Assembly (NCBI RefSeq): GCF_014925405.1
Contig: NZ_AQHJ01000030.1
Span: 186,001 to 250,000 of the forward strand
Source of the DNA: Pseudoalteromonas ulvae UL12
GTDB lineage: Bacteria; Pseudomonadota; Gammaproteobacteria; Enterobacterales; Alteromonadaceae
Direction of reading: 5' to 3'
Length of the DNA stretch: 64,000 nucleotides
Shown here: piece by piece, positions 42,968 to 51,866 of the stretch
Layout of the letters: the number at the start of each line of letters is the position of its first letter
Numbering within the stretch: position 1 is the first letter of the stretch
Notes under the pieces: model-generated
The model's input: the letters and a program-made list of their open reading frames with translations, nothing else
Told to the model about the DNA's origin: nothing
The model's database searches: none
Translations under genes and position numbers: made by a program

Positions 42968-43998
42968 GGGTGAAGATAATACTTATCCTCTATGGGCATG
43001 TAAATAGTTAAAATGACTGTTTGCTTAAACTTTAAGCATATTTGGCGATTTTATTGAATTTAATCAGTTTTATATTAAAAATTGCGCAATGAATAAATGA
43101 TCACAAATAATGTGTTGTTGTGGCGAGTGCATCTAGGCAGGATAAAATGCCAGCAAGTACAGTCATTACTGGCATAAATACGTTATTCAACTAAAACTAA
43201 GCGGTATCCAATGCCTCGTTTAGTTTCTATCATGCTCTCGCCTTTGCTTTCGATGGTTAGCTTTTTACGTAATTTACCAATGTACACATCGACGACGTTT
43301 GTCATTGGGTCCATTTCCATTCCCCAGACATTACTTAAAATACGTTCGCGGCTCAGGTATTTTCCTGTATTTGTCATTAAGAGCTCTAAAATAGCCATCT
43401 CTTTGACTGTCAGTGAAATTTCTTCGTTATCTAGCGAGACAATATAGCTGGCACGGTCGAAATTAAGTGGACCGAACTCAAGTGTATCTGTGTTTTTAAT
43501 TTCGTTAGGGGTGCGACGAGTAACAGCTTCAATTCGTGCGAGTAACTCATCATAAGCAAAGGGCTTTGTGACATAATCATCAGCGCCTAAACGCAAGCCT
43601 TTGATAATATCTTGCGACTCATCCATTGCGGTTAGCATAATAATGGGGACTTGATTCTTTTTGATTCGAAGCGCTTGGCATACTTCGAGACCGTTTAAAC
43701 TTGGTAGCATGATATCGAGCAAGATAAGTTGAAAATCACCTTCTTGAGCTAACTCAAGACCTTCTCGACCATCGCAGGCTCGAACAATAAAATACCCTTC
43801 TGCGCGAAGCCCGCGCTCTAAAAAGCTTGCAACGCGATCATCATCTTCTACTAATAATATTCTCATGCTGTTTCAACACCTAAAATGGGCAACAAGACTG
43901 TTGCGGTACAGCCTTGACCATGACTATTGGGCTGTAATGAAATATGGCCGCCATGACCATCTATTATGGCTTTTGCTACGGGTAATCCTAATCCCGAA
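42968..43998. repeat. 1031-bp nested tandem duplication, second copy
   Basis: Second copy of 41937-42967. It continues into the intact kinase gene and therefore carries the native junction on that side. Confidence 0.92.
43183..43866 (-). CDS. OmpR/PhoB-family response regulator, copy 3 (kinase-linked)
   Basis: A 227-residue regulator: receiver domain with acidic VEDDD, Asp51 and Lys in YVTKPFAYDELL, then an OmpR-type winged helix (about residues 130-225). This is the only copy directly behind an intact kinase gene, overlapping its stop by four bases (ATGA), so the pair is probably translationally coupled. Its targets are unknown. A hairpin with a short T-run follows at 43143-43175. Confidence 0.9.
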   Translation of the reverse strand: MRILLVEDDDRVASFLERGLRAEGYFIVRACDGREGLELAQEGDFQLILLDIMLPSLNGLEVCQALRIKKNQVPIIMLTAMDESQDIIKGLRLGADDYVTKPFAYDELLARIEAVTRRTPNEIKNTDTLEFGPLNFDRASYIVSLDNEEISLTVKEMAILELLMTNTGKYLSRERILSNVWGMEMDPMTNVVDVYIGKLRKKLTIESKGESMIETKRGIGYRLVLVE

Positions 43999-45470
43999 CC
44001 TGGGGTTTGGCCACGATTTCCACGGTAAAAGCGTTCAAAAACTTGCTGCTGTTCTTCTTTGGGGATCCCCATGCCTTGATCGATTACCTTAATCACCACT
44101 AGCTCTTCACGGATCAGCAGATGAATTTCTGTACAGGTTTGGCTTGGGGAGTAGGCCAGTGCATTTTCTAATAAAATCATCAGTACTTGGCGTAAACGGC
44201 GTTCATCGGCATCAATAAATGCCTCTTGATTGGCCAAAAACAAAGTGATTTCTTGTTGTTGAGCATTGGCTTTTCGTTGATAAACTTGCTGGATGTCGGT
44301 CAGTAAATTTTTTAAATCAAACTGATGGATGTTGAGTTTTAATTGCCCGGCACTTGAGCGGGCAACCAGCATTAAATCTTCGATTAAGGCGGTTGTATGT
44401 TGTACCTCATCGACCACGCGCTGCAATACTTCTTTGTAGTCTGGCAATTGAGCGGATTGGCTGCGTAATAATACTTCGGACTCACCACGAATGATGGTCA
44501 GTGGTGTGCGCAGTTCATGGCTAATATCAGCTAAAAACTGTCGACGTTGCTGGTCGACTAAGGCTAGCTTTTGATTTGATCGCTCAAGATCTTGTGTTCG
44601 CTGTGCGACTTTTTCTTCAAGTGAGCGTTTAGCTTCATTTAGCTGCGCTTGTTGGCTGGCCAGTTGTGACGCCATGCTGTTTAGTGCATCACCTAAGTAC
44701 TGAAATTCAAAATCGCTTAGGGCATTAATTCGATGAGCGAGGTTACCATCGCTGTATTGGCTGGTTGCAGTATGCAATTGTTTGGTGGCATCGTTAATGC
44801 GGCGCCAAAAATACCAAAAGGTCATTAAAGTAAATAAGCTCATCGCGGCAAGAGCGGCAGCCAGTGCTTGATTGCTAAAATGATAAAGAGTGTTTACATC
44901 GTTGCGAATTTGTTGTGCCAGAGCTTGTTCTTGCGACACGGCTTTATTAATTAGTTGATTAAACTCTTTATCGACATTTTGCTTTTGTAGCAAATTGAAA
45001 AGCTGATTGGCATCGACGAGTTTATCCTGCGCGACTAAAAACTTTATTTCATTGTTAGTATTAATGATTTGCTCGACTTTTTGCGTAATGAGGTCGAGCA
45101 TTTGTAGTTCTTTATTGGCGCTATCTAAATGACTAAGGGCGATTTTTTTTAATAAATTATCACGCACAGAAAATAATGCGCCGCGTAATTGTTGTTCATT
45201 TTCTTCTCGTAACTGTGGGGTTTGTACTCGACCGGTGCGGACAATTTCGCCCATAGCGATGAGTTTTTCGAGACTGAGTTTTGCGATTAGAGAGTATTGC
45301 GTGAGTACTTCGTGAGTGAGATCTGATTGCTTGGCGTGTTTGCTGTAGCGTTCTGAGCTATCGAAATACAGCCAGCCGATAAGGCAGCTAAACAAAAAAA
45401 TCACACTAAAAGCAAATAAGAGCTTATGTGTGAGGCGGCTATGGAGATGTCTTTTTTGTTTCGGCTTCAA
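43863..45470 (-). CDS. Sensor histidine kinase with helical periplasmic domain and HAMP
   Basis: A 535-residue inner-membrane kinase. It has a membrane helix at about 14-35, a helical periplasmic sensor of about 165 residues, a second helix (about 203-223) and a HAMP domain (about 224-278). A coiled coil leads to the phosphoacceptor His318 (FLADISHELRTPLTIIRGE), and the ATPase domain has NALAYSP, DQGMGIP and GSGLGLPVAKA. TTG 45470 is the only reasonable start, with CGGAA upstream. The signal is unknown. Two 3' fragments of this gene lie downstream because of tandem duplications. Confidence 0.9.
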   Translation of the reverse strand: MKPKQKRHLHSRLTHKLLFAFSVIFLFSCLIGWLYFDSSERYSKHAKQSDLTHEVLTQYSLIAKLSLEKLIAMGEIVRTGRVQTPQLREENEQQLRGALFSVRDNLLKKIALSHLDSANKELQMLDLITQKVEQIINTNNEIKFLVAQDKLVDANQLFNLLQKQNVDKEFNQLINKAVSQEQALAQQIRNDVNTLYHFSNQALAAALAAMSLFTLMTFWYFWRRINDATKQLHTATSQYSDGNLAHRINALSDFEFQYLGDALNSMASQLASQQAQLNEAKRSLEEKVAQRTQDLERSNQKLALVDQQRRQFLADISHELRTPLTIIRGESEVLLRSQSAQLPDYKEVLQRVVDEVQHTTALIEDLMLVARSSAGQLKLNIHQFDLKNLLTDIQQVYQRKANAQQQEITLFLANQEAFIDADERRLRQVLMILLENALAYSPSQTCTEIHLLIREELVVIKVIDQGMGIPKEEQQQVFERFYRGNRGQTPGSGLGLPVAKAIIDGHGGHISLQPNSHGQGCTATVLLPILGVETA

Positions 45471-45490
45471 GCTTAGTTCCGCACATTAAA

Positions 45491-45536
45491 TGAAAACTCG
45501 TTACTGCATTAGTGCAATTTGGCGCAGTAACGAGTT
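45491..45536 (-). terminator. Terminator of the carbonic anhydrase gene
   Basis: AACTCGTTACTGC (45495-45507) pairs with GCAGTAACGAGTT (45524-45536), a 13-bp perfect stem; the minus strand continues TTTTC. It separates the anhydrase from the kinase gene. Confidence 0.75.
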
Positions 45537-45552
45537 GATGGGCAAGTAATAA

Positions 45553-46251
45553 TTAGTTAAATGTTACTTCACCAGTCGCGACGTTATGCATTGCGCCGAC
45601 TACTTTTACTTTACCTTGTTTTACCAAATCAGCAATAACAGGGCTGCGATCTAAAATGTTTTGCACTGTTAGCTCAACATTTTTGTCTGCGACAGCTTGT
45701 ACGAATGCTTTGTTTTTAGAGCTACGTACACCTGGGATATCTGTTGTTGCGTAAATTGCTGGAGCGATATTGCTTAAAGTATGCGTTAGGTTGCCTAATT
45801 CGACATTGTCACATGCACCTTTAACAGCACCACACTCAGTGTGACCTAAAACAACCACTACTTTAGAGCCAGCAACAGCGGTTGCAAACTCAACACTACC
45901 AAGAATATCAGTATTTACAAAGTTACCTGCAATACGGGCAGAAAAAATATCGCCAATACCCGCATCAAACACTAATTCGTGTGGTACGCGAGAATCGATA
46001 CAACCAATAACGGTGGCGTAGGGGTATTGACCTGCGCCTGTCGCTGCCACTTGTTTTGCTAAATCACGCTCTAACATTGAGCCTGATACAAAACGTTTGT
46101 TGCCATCTTTTAACATTTGTAATGCTTGATCTGGTGAGATCGCGCTTTGTGAAGCGGCTGTTTGTGCAGGAACTGCTGCAACAGTACTAAATGATGAAAT
46201 CGATAAACCTAAACCTAGGCTTGCCGCTAAAACAAATTTATTAAAAGACAT
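45553..46251 (-). CDS. Periplasmic beta-class carbonic anhydrase
   Basis: A 232-residue protein with a clear signal peptide (cleavage near VAAVP, residue 26). Zinc ligands are Cys84, His137 and Cys140, with the catalytic Asp86-Arg88 pair (CIDSR, GHTEC). It interconverts CO2 and bicarbonate in the periplasm, where it may help carbon uptake or pH control. Most beta-class enzymes are cytoplasmic. A possible structured leader lies upstream (46293-46381). Confidence 0.92.
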   Translation of the reverse strand: MSFNKFVLAASLGLGLSISSFSTVAAVPAQTAASQSAISPDQALQMLKDGNKRFVSGSMLERDLAKQVAATGAGQYPYATVIGCIDSRVPHELVFDAGIGDIFSARIAGNFVNTDILGSVEFATAVAGSKVVVVLGHTECGAVKGACDNVELGNLTHTLSNIAPAIYATTDIPGVRSSKNKAFVQAVADKNVELTVQNILDRSPVIADLVKQGKVKVVGAMHNVATGEVTFN

Positions 46252-46693
46252 GTTGTGTTTCCCGTTGTGTAACTTTGTATTAAAAATTAAGTGCGTTCCT
46301 GTCCCCTGAAAATACCCCTCAAAATCAGCGTGGAGATGGGATACATCTACTCACTGATGATGAGAGGTAATACAGGAACGCGACAAAATTATATGGAGAA
46401 GGTGTAAAAATAGCCTGTTGAAAGGATTAAAATTGCTTAATGGCAAAGTAAACTTATCTTAAATAAGTATCAGTGGTGAGTTGCGGATGAATTATTCTGT
46501 ATGTGTGATGACACACGTTTATTCAGTGGAATATTGAGGGAGGACTTAACTGGTTTTGGGTGAGTTTGCCCTTAAATAAAATAATGAAGATGCAATCAAT
46601 TAGCATGTACGGTGAATGAATAAAATGGTTGGGTTTTAATCATTCACTTATACGAGATTGCATCGTCAAGAAAAGTAACATAGGGATTACTTT
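46252..46693. other. Long intergenic region upstream of the carbonic anhydrase gene
   Basis: No convincing gene is seen in these 442 bases. The part near the anhydrase contains the leader described at 46293-46381. The rest is AT-rich and shows no repeat or tRNA. Confidence 0.5.
46293..46381 (-). promoter_or_regulatory. Candidate structured leader of the carbonic anhydrase mRNA
   Basis: Ten-base arms GCGTTCCTGT and ACAGGAACGC close an 89-base segment, ending 41 bases before the anhydrase ATG. Read on the minus strand, at least two small hairpins fit inside it: CTCA/TGAG around TCATCAG, and AGATG/CATCT around TATCC. A CTGA/TCAG stem further on is possible. It could be a folded RNA control element or a protein-binding site; no known riboswitch class is recognised. 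Confidence 0.4.
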
Positions 46694-46834
46694 TTATTTG
46701 TATTTTACTGCATTGGCTAATGCGAGTTTTCTTCCGTAACTGTTTAATTTTAAAATTAACTTAGCACGCTTGCTGTTGCTTTTTGTGACTTGGCTGATGC
46801 CTTGGCTTTGTGCATTTATGTTTACTGATGTCAT
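46694..46834 (-). CDS. Possible small basic protein (46 aa)
   Basis: A short frame with ATG at 46834 preceded by GAGAAAAG two bases upstream. The product is basic, rich in Lys, Asn and Ser, and ends KLALANAVKYK. No family is recognised and it could be a chance frame. Confidence 0.3.
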   Translation of the reverse strand: MTSVNINAQSQGISQVTKSNSKRAKLILKLNSYGRKLALANAVKYK

Positions 46835-47108
46835 TACTTTTCTCGTCTTGGTTTGGATAACTTGTTGACTATTTTGCACACAATTATCTTGCTTTACTAA
46901 TGAGAATATTTACTTTTTAGGTATGAAAAAATCTAATGAATGTCTCTTGTCTTTTCGTGGTGAATAATTAGCGTTTTTTTATGAATAAAAGTAGGTTTTA
47001 ACGCTGTAAAAGTGCATAACTAAATGTTTATGCGTCAAAAGAGGTCGCATTTGTGATGCAACTCGGTATGCTAAAAAAGTTTTATTATCGGTTAAGAAAT
47101 CTAATCAA

Positions 47109-47978
47109 GTGCAGGCTAATCTTTATTTAATCGTTACCAACCCATTTTATCATGCCAAAAAGCGGCAATTACTTAATTGGTTATTGCATGAGTTGGCTGT
47201 GAGGAAATTGAACTATGTGTTTTACGAAACTCACGTAGATCTGGACGAGAATCAGCATTATTTTTCTGAACAGTTACCGCATTGTAGCAAAGTAGTGGTT
47301 TTAGGAGGGGATGGCACACTGCATCTTACAGTCAATGCGATGGCCGGTTTTGACTTACCTTTGGCGCTGCTACCTTGTGGCACAGGTAATGATTTTGCTC
47401 GAGGATTAGGTTGGTCTGTGGCGCAATTTAAGCAAGCCGTTTTTTCAGAGCGCGTGCAATCCATTGATCTTGGCATGATAAATCAACGGCGATTTATTAA
47501 CATTGCCGGGATCGGTTTTGATGGCGCGGTGGTGGCGAGTCAAGGGCGTTATCAGCGAACGGTTTGGTCTCAGTTGCATTATTTACGTTTAGCATTAAAG
47601 CAACTTGTTGTTTATAAGGGAGCTTTTATTGCATTGCAATTTTTAGGAAGAGAGCGCAGTTATCGAAATTTCATGACGGTGTTTGCCAACGGCCAATATT
47701 TTGCAGGTGGCATGAAGATAGCTCCGTTAGCGCAGGTTTCAAGTGGCCATTTACATTGTGTGATGATCGAAGAGCTGAGCATGCTCAAAAAAGTACTCTA
47801 TTTAAGCAAAGTGTATTTTGGGACTCATTTGCGGGCTCGTGCCGTTAATACCTGTGATGCAGCAGAGTTCAAAGTCGATACGTCAGGGTTAGCTATTGAA
47901 GCTGATGGCGAATTTATTGGGTATACGCCAGCTATAATCGAGGTCATTCCTAATGGTCTTAAATTACAGGCACCGTAA
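47109..47978 (+). CDS. Diacylglycerol-kinase-family lipid kinase (YegS/DagK type)
   Basis: A 289-residue protein with the nucleotide-binding motif VVLGGDGTLHLTVNAM, the LPCGTGNDFARGLG loop and the late AIEADGEFIGYTPA segment. These define the DAGK catalytic family, which phosphorylates diacylglycerol or related lipids. Start GTG 47109 has only a weak ribosome-binding site. It is convergent with the EamA transporter gene and shares a terminator with it. Confidence 0.88.
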   Translation: MQANLYLIVTNPFYHAKKRQLLNWLLHELAVRKLNYVFYETHVDLDENQHYFSEQLPHCSKVVVLGGDGTLHLTVNAMAGFDLPLALLPCGTGNDFARGLGWSVAQFKQAVFSERVQSIDLGMINQRRFINIAGIGFDGAVVASQGRYQRTVWSQLHYLRLALKQLVVYKGAFIALQFLGRERSYRNFMTVFANGQYFAGGMKIAPLAQVSSGHLHCVMIEELSMLKKVLYLSKVYFGTHLRARAVNTCDAAEFKVDTSGLAIEADGEFIGYTPAIIEVIPNGLKLQAP

Positions 47979-47998
47979 AAAAGGGCCGAAGCCCTTTT
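47979..47998. terminator. Bidirectional terminator
   Basis: AAAAGGGC (47979-47986) and GCCCTTTT (47991-47998) around the tetraloop CGAA; it lies exactly between two convergent genes and has A/T tails on both sides. Confidence 0.9.
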
Positions 47999-48000
47999 GG

Positions 48001-48924
48001 TTAGTGCGCTTTTACAACACTCACTGGGGATGAGCCGAACAGCGCCTTGAGCTTTTGAACCGGTGTCAGCACTATGGCATTGCCTAATAACACACAGCTG
48101 AAACCAAGAATCGTATTGTTAGTCCAAATAAATCCTTCAAAGTATGTACTTAACACCACTGCGACCAATGGAAATAACACAATCACATAACTGGCTTTTT
48201 CAGGCCCAATTTCTTTGAGTAATGCAAAGTAGCAGCCAAACGCAATGACAGTGCCAAATACAGACAAGTAAATAAGTGAAATCAGGTAGCTCGGGGTGGT
48301 CGATATCGACATTTGGGCACCAGTGAGGTTTATATAAATCAATAATAAAACCGCACTGTACAACATGCCCCATGCATTGCCTTGCAAAACAGGGATCTGT
48401 GCATGGGAATTGCGAACACTAATCATATTGCCAATAGAAGCGGCGAATGTGCCGGCCAGTGATAAAAGTAAACCAATCACCGCACCATTTGAAAACGTTA
48501 AATCAGCCAGATCAGCCCAAAACAGTACAATGATCCCGATTACACCCAGACACGCACCCAGATAAATACGCAGTGCAATGGGCTTACCAAAAAAGATTCG
48601 TGTATTAATGATGTTCATCAATAGCAGCAGTGAAAATGCAATAGACGTCATGGCTGAGGTCAAATAAGCCTGTGCCCAGTACAAGATTAAATAGTTTGCA
48701 CCAAAGTTAAACACTGCCAGCAGGATAAAAAAACCATGTTGTTTAACAGGGTAACGCATGGGGAGTTTTTTGATTGTGCAAAAGATCCACATCAATGCCG
48801 CAGCGAGTGCAAATCGGTAGAATAATGACACTTCAACAGCAACATCACCAAGTTGGAACTCAATCGCAAACCAAGTTGAGCCCCAAATCAGCACAGTCAC
48901 CAGGTAGAGCAAAGTCGTTTTCAT
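48001..48924 (-). CDS. EamA/DMT-family transporter
   Basis: A 307-residue protein with ten membrane helices in two EamA repeats (WGSTWFAIEF near the start; FGTVIAFGCYFALLKEIGPEKA in the second). DMT transporters export metabolites such as amino acids or drugs. It is divergent from the MocR-type regulator, with possible operators in the 105-base gap, so it is probably controlled by it. The substrate is unknown. Confidence 0.9.
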   Translation of the reverse strand: MKTTLLYLVTVLIWGSTWFAIEFQLGDVAVEVSLFYRFALAAALMWIFCTIKKLPMRYPVKQHGFFILLAVFNFGANYLILYWAQAYLTSAMTSIAFSLLLLMNIINTRIFFGKPIALRIYLGACLGVIGIIVLFWADLADLTFSNGAVIGLLLSLAGTFAASIGNMISVRNSHAQIPVLQGNAWGMLYSAVLLLIYINLTGAQMSISTTPSYLISLIYLSVFGTVIAFGCYFALLKEIGPEKASYVIVLFPLVAVVLSTYFEGFIWTNNTILGFSCVLLGNAIVLTPVQKLKALFGSSPVSVVKAH

Positions 48925-48971
48925 AGCGTAATTAGTCTTTTTTAGGGGAGATGGTGGGAAGTTTAACGTTT

Positions 48972-49021
48972 CTGTGTATAGTTAACATATACAGATAAAT
49001 GAAAATGTAACCTATACAGAT
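48972..49021. promoter_or_regulatory. Repeated operator between EamA and MocR-type genes
   Basis: TAACATATACAGAT (48983-48996) and TAACCTATACAGAT (49008-49021) are direct repeats 25 bases apart with one mismatch. An inverted version, CTGTGTATAGTTA (48972-48984), overlaps the first. MocR regulators are known to bind pairs of direct repeats, so this is the likely operator for both promoters. Confidence 0.65.
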
Positions 49022-49029
49022 TTGCGCTT

Positions 49030-50490
49030 ATGTCGACTATTGTTAATCGTGAAAAAACAGAATTCTTATATCAGCAAGTAGCACAGCTCATTCGTGAGAT
49101 GAAAGCACAAAATACTTTGCAAGCGGGGCAGAAATTGCCTTCGCTACGAAATATGGCAGCGAAATTAAATGTCAGTATTCCTACTGTTAAACAAGCTTAT
49201 TTAGAGTTAGAGCAACAAGGACTGATAGAAGCAAAGTCGAAATCAGGTTATTTCTTAAAAGCGATGGATTCACAGTATGATAAACCCAAACGTCGTCGCC
49301 TTTCATCACAACCGATAGCGGTCAACAAACAATCACTCATTGAACAAGTGTATGAAGCTATACATCGTAAAGGTGTGATCCCTTTTGGTATTGCCAACCC
49401 GATTGCCGCCCGTTCGACCGATAAAGCATTAGCACGTACTATGCGCAGGGTGATGACAATGTCTGGTCATCAAGGTATCAATTATGGTGCCATGGATGGG
49501 TTTGCCCCGTTAAAAAAGCAGCTTATTTATCGATATTTAGATGTCGGTATCGGGGTCGATTTTGATGAGTTAATCATCACAAATGGCGCGCAAGAAGCAT
49601 TAGCGATTGCTTTGCAATGTGTTGCAAAACCCGGTGATGTGATTGCTATTGAGTCACCGACCTATTTTGGCATCATTGAGCTGATTGAAAATTTGGGCCT
49701 TAAAGCCATTGAGATTCCAATTTGTAGCGAAAAAGGTATTTGGCTTGAAGATTTAAGTAACGCACTACAACAACACACGATCACGGCTTGTGTTTTTTCA
49801 ACCGCATTGAATAATCCTGTCGGATCATTGATGCCAGAACAAAACCGCGCTGATTTAGTGGCGTTGCTTGAATCTCATGATGTGGTTCTCATTGAAGATG
49901 ATGTCTACGGTGACTTGTATTTTAATGGCCCACGAGGCAAACCCGCGCAATATTACAGCAAAAAAGGATTGGTGATTTCGTGTGCTTCTTTTTCTAAAAC
50001 AGCGGCCCCGAGTTATCGTATCGGTTGGTTAATCGCTGGTCGTTATGCGCAAAAAGCGTTAGGTTTAAAGCGCGCATTTAGCTGCTCTTCACCATTATTG
50101 AATCAGTGGGCGCTGTCTGAATTTTTAGCAAGCGGAGATTACGATCGGAATTTGGTCAAATTGCGGCAAATTTTACGTTCAAATAAAGAGCGGATGATCC
50201 ACTTTGTATTGCAGCATTTTCCGGCAGGAACTTGCGTGAGCGATCCGCAAGGAGGATGTGTGCTGTGGGTGGAGTTCCCTGCGGGGATTGATGCAACTGC
50301 GCTGTTTCATCTTGCCTTAATGTATAATATTAGTATTACACCTGGCAGCATGTTTTCTGCGAGCAATAAGTATCAGCGCTGCGTTCGTTTAAGTTACGGT
50401 TTGCCATGGCGCGACGAGGTTGAGCGCGCGTTAATAAAACTGGGGGAGCTTGCCGCATCGCTGCAAATGAAAAAACAATCGGCCACTTAA
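49030..50490 (+). CDS. MocR-type transcriptional regulator (GntR HTH fused to aminotransferase fold)
   Basis: A 486-residue protein. An N-terminal GntR winged helix (about residues 10-80: LPSLRNMAAKLNVSIPTVKQAY) is linked to an aminotransferase class I fold. The PLP-binding Lys is in ASFSKTAAPSYRIGW and the cofactor Asp-Tyr pair in IEDDVYGDLY. MocR proteins use PLP as effector-binding cofactor rather than for catalysis. It probably controls the divergent EamA gene and itself. Confidence 0.9.
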   Translation: MSTIVNREKTEFLYQQVAQLIREMKAQNTLQAGQKLPSLRNMAAKLNVSIPTVKQAYLELEQQGLIEAKSKSGYFLKAMDSQYDKPKRRRLSSQPIAVNKQSLIEQVYEAIHRKGVIPFGIANPIAARSTDKALARTMRRVMTMSGHQGINYGAMDGFAPLKKQLIYRYLDVGIGVDFDELIITNGAQEALAIALQCVAKPGDVIAIESPTYFGIIELIENLGLKAIEIPICSEKGIWLEDLSNALQQHTITACVFSTALNNPVGSLMPEQNRADLVALLESHDVVLIEDDVYGDLYFNGPRGKPAQYYSKKGLVISCASFSKTAAPSYRIGWLIAGRYAQKALGLKRAFSCSSPLLNQWALSEFLASGDYDRNLVKLRQILRSNKERMIHFVLQHFPAGTCVSDPQGGCVLWVEFPAGIDATALFHLALMYNISITPGSMFSASNKYQRCVRLSYGLPWRDEVERALIKLGELAASLQMKKQSAT

Positions 50491-50546
50491 TGTGGCCGAA
50501 TGCTGCTTGCTGATGACTGACAAGACTTGCTGTTGAGTACCGTTTT

Positions 50547-51341
50547 TTAGTGGTGGTTGGCAGCGAATAAATCATACCCTTTTAAGATAGGTAAGCTTTG
50601 TTGCAGTGTTTTTTCGGTCTGCGCGAGTTGCTCTATCGAGCCACAAAGTGCATCGGCACGCGCTTCAAGTTGATGTGCTTGCGCTTCAACTTTAAGTTCA
50701 ATTTGCTCACCCATACGTGTCATGCGGTTTTCGAATTCTTCCATATTTCCGCCAGCACCTAGTAACTCAGAGCCGAGAGAGACGAGTAAGCTACCAATTG
50801 AATTCATTACGGCTTCTTCCATCGCACGCTCAATTTCTTGATCAAATTGCTCATCAAAGTGATTTTCAATATTGGTAAAGTTGCTTTGATCTATGACAAA
50901 CGACCCATCTTGATAAAAGCTTTCATTAATTTTGACAGAGACTTCATCCATCAAGCGAGTCATGCTATCTGTGTTGTGTAAGCCAAATGCGGTGCCAACT
51001 TCATCAAGTGCGATACCTGCGATCTTTACCCCTTCTAAAGCAATTTCGGCGACTTGTGGCATGTTTGCCCGTAAGCCATCGGCATATTGCATCAGCATTG
51101 TTTGTTGAGCGGATGTGACATCGACTTCTTGCTGATTAATGAATAAACGACCTTGCTGGTCAATTTGCATGACTTGATGATCGTTGTTTTCAATCTCAAG
51201 TATATTGGGAGAGATTTTCAGTGTTTGTTGGATATCGATATTGCATGATTCAGACGATACGGTAAGGCCATCAACATTTGAGTGCGCCATTGCGGGTCCG
51301 ACCATTAAAGCTGAGCTGAGTAAAATAATTGATTTCATCAT
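50547..51341 (-). CDS. YggN-like (DUF2884) periplasmic protein
   Basis: A 264-residue protein with signal peptide (cleavage after PAMA, about residue 19), a short Cys-containing N-terminal segment and a long charged, helical body with GSLLVSLGSELLG. This matches the DUF2884/YggN family, of unknown role. ATG 51341 has AGGAAAC upstream. It is convergent with the MocR-type gene. Confidence 0.8.
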   Translation of the reverse strand: MMKSIILLSSALMVGPAMAHSNVDGLTVSSESCNIDIQQTLKISPNILEIENNDHQVMQIDQQGRLFINQQEVDVTSAQQTMLMQYADGLRANMPQVAEIALEGVKIAGIALDEVGTAFGLHNTDSMTRLMDEVSVKINESFYQDGSFVIDQSNFTNIENHFDEQFDQEIERAMEEAVMNSIGSLLVSLGSELLGAGGNMEEFENRMTRMGEQIELKVEAQAHQLEARADALCGSIEQLAQTEKTLQQSLPILKGYDLFAANHH

Positions 51342-51632
51342 TGCGTTTCCTGTTGTTTGTTCGTTTGGCTGCTTTGTTGACGTTATCTTTTCAATATCAA
51401 TGCCAAAATAATTTTTTATTATTTTTCATGTTGTTATGTTTTTTAGCTGATATTGAGTGTTTAGATTGAGTGATGTAATTGACTACTTTTTAGTTAAAAT
51501 GATGAATTTAACTATTTCGATTTGATATTTTCATCAACACGATAAAAATATTTTTCTTTGCTAAATTTTAATTTGGCGCTATTTATTCAACTTAGAAGTT
51601 AACTGTATAAATTCCTGTTTTTGGAGATAGGT
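51342..51632. other. Intergenic region with no feature seen
   Basis: AT-rich divergent region between the YggN-like gene and the small acidic protein gene. It presumably holds both promoters; no repeat, hairpin or gene was seen. Confidence 0.4.
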
Positions 51633-51824
51633 GTGGGTAAAACGTATTCTTATGACGATTTTGATGACGCTTTCGATAGCGATGATGATTTTGAGCCAAG
51701 CAACAAGGCACAAAACGACAATCAAAAGCGTAAAGTAAAACGCAAAATCGATGATTACTTAGAGCAAAAGCGCTTAAGAAAGAATCTCGGTGACGATGAT
51801 TTCGACAGTTATTTAAATGACTAG
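51633..51824 (+). CDS. Small charged protein, PA3496-like
   Basis: A 63-residue protein with an acidic N-terminal half (Asp-rich, residues 6-25) and a basic helix (KRKVKRKIDDYLEQKRLRK). This resembles the PA3496 family of short proteins, whose function is unsettled. GTG 51633 has GGAG 6 bases upstream; the earlier TTG at 51621 does not. A terminator follows directly. Confidence 0.65.
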   Translation: MGKTYSYDDFDDAFDSDDDFEPSNKAQNDNQKRKVKRKIDDYLEQKRLRKNLGDDDFDSYLND

Positions 51825-51835
51825 AATTTGATGAG

Positions 51836-51859
51836 AAGGGGCTTGTAAAGCCCCTTTTT
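51836..51859 (+). terminator. Terminator of the PA3496-like gene
   Basis: AAGGGGCTT (51836-51844) and AAGCCCCTT (51848-51856) with a 3-base loop, followed by TTT. It may also serve the convergent glutathione peroxidase gene. Confidence 0.88.
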
Positions 51860-51866
51860 CGTATGC

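Larger units (their letters stand above)
41825..44515. repeat. 1660-bp tandem duplication, second copy (with nested duplication)
   Basis: The second copy of the 1660-bp unit. It is lengthened to 2691 bases by a 1031-bp internal tandem duplication (41937-42967 and 42968-43998). Because the first copy lacks the nested duplication, the 1660-bp event most simply came first. Confidence 0.88.

Noticed and set aside
46950..47010. Weak similarity to the left end of the MITE-like element
   Set aside because: Only short scattered matches (TCGTGG, ATAAAAG) and no inverted repeat; not distinguishable from chance by eye.
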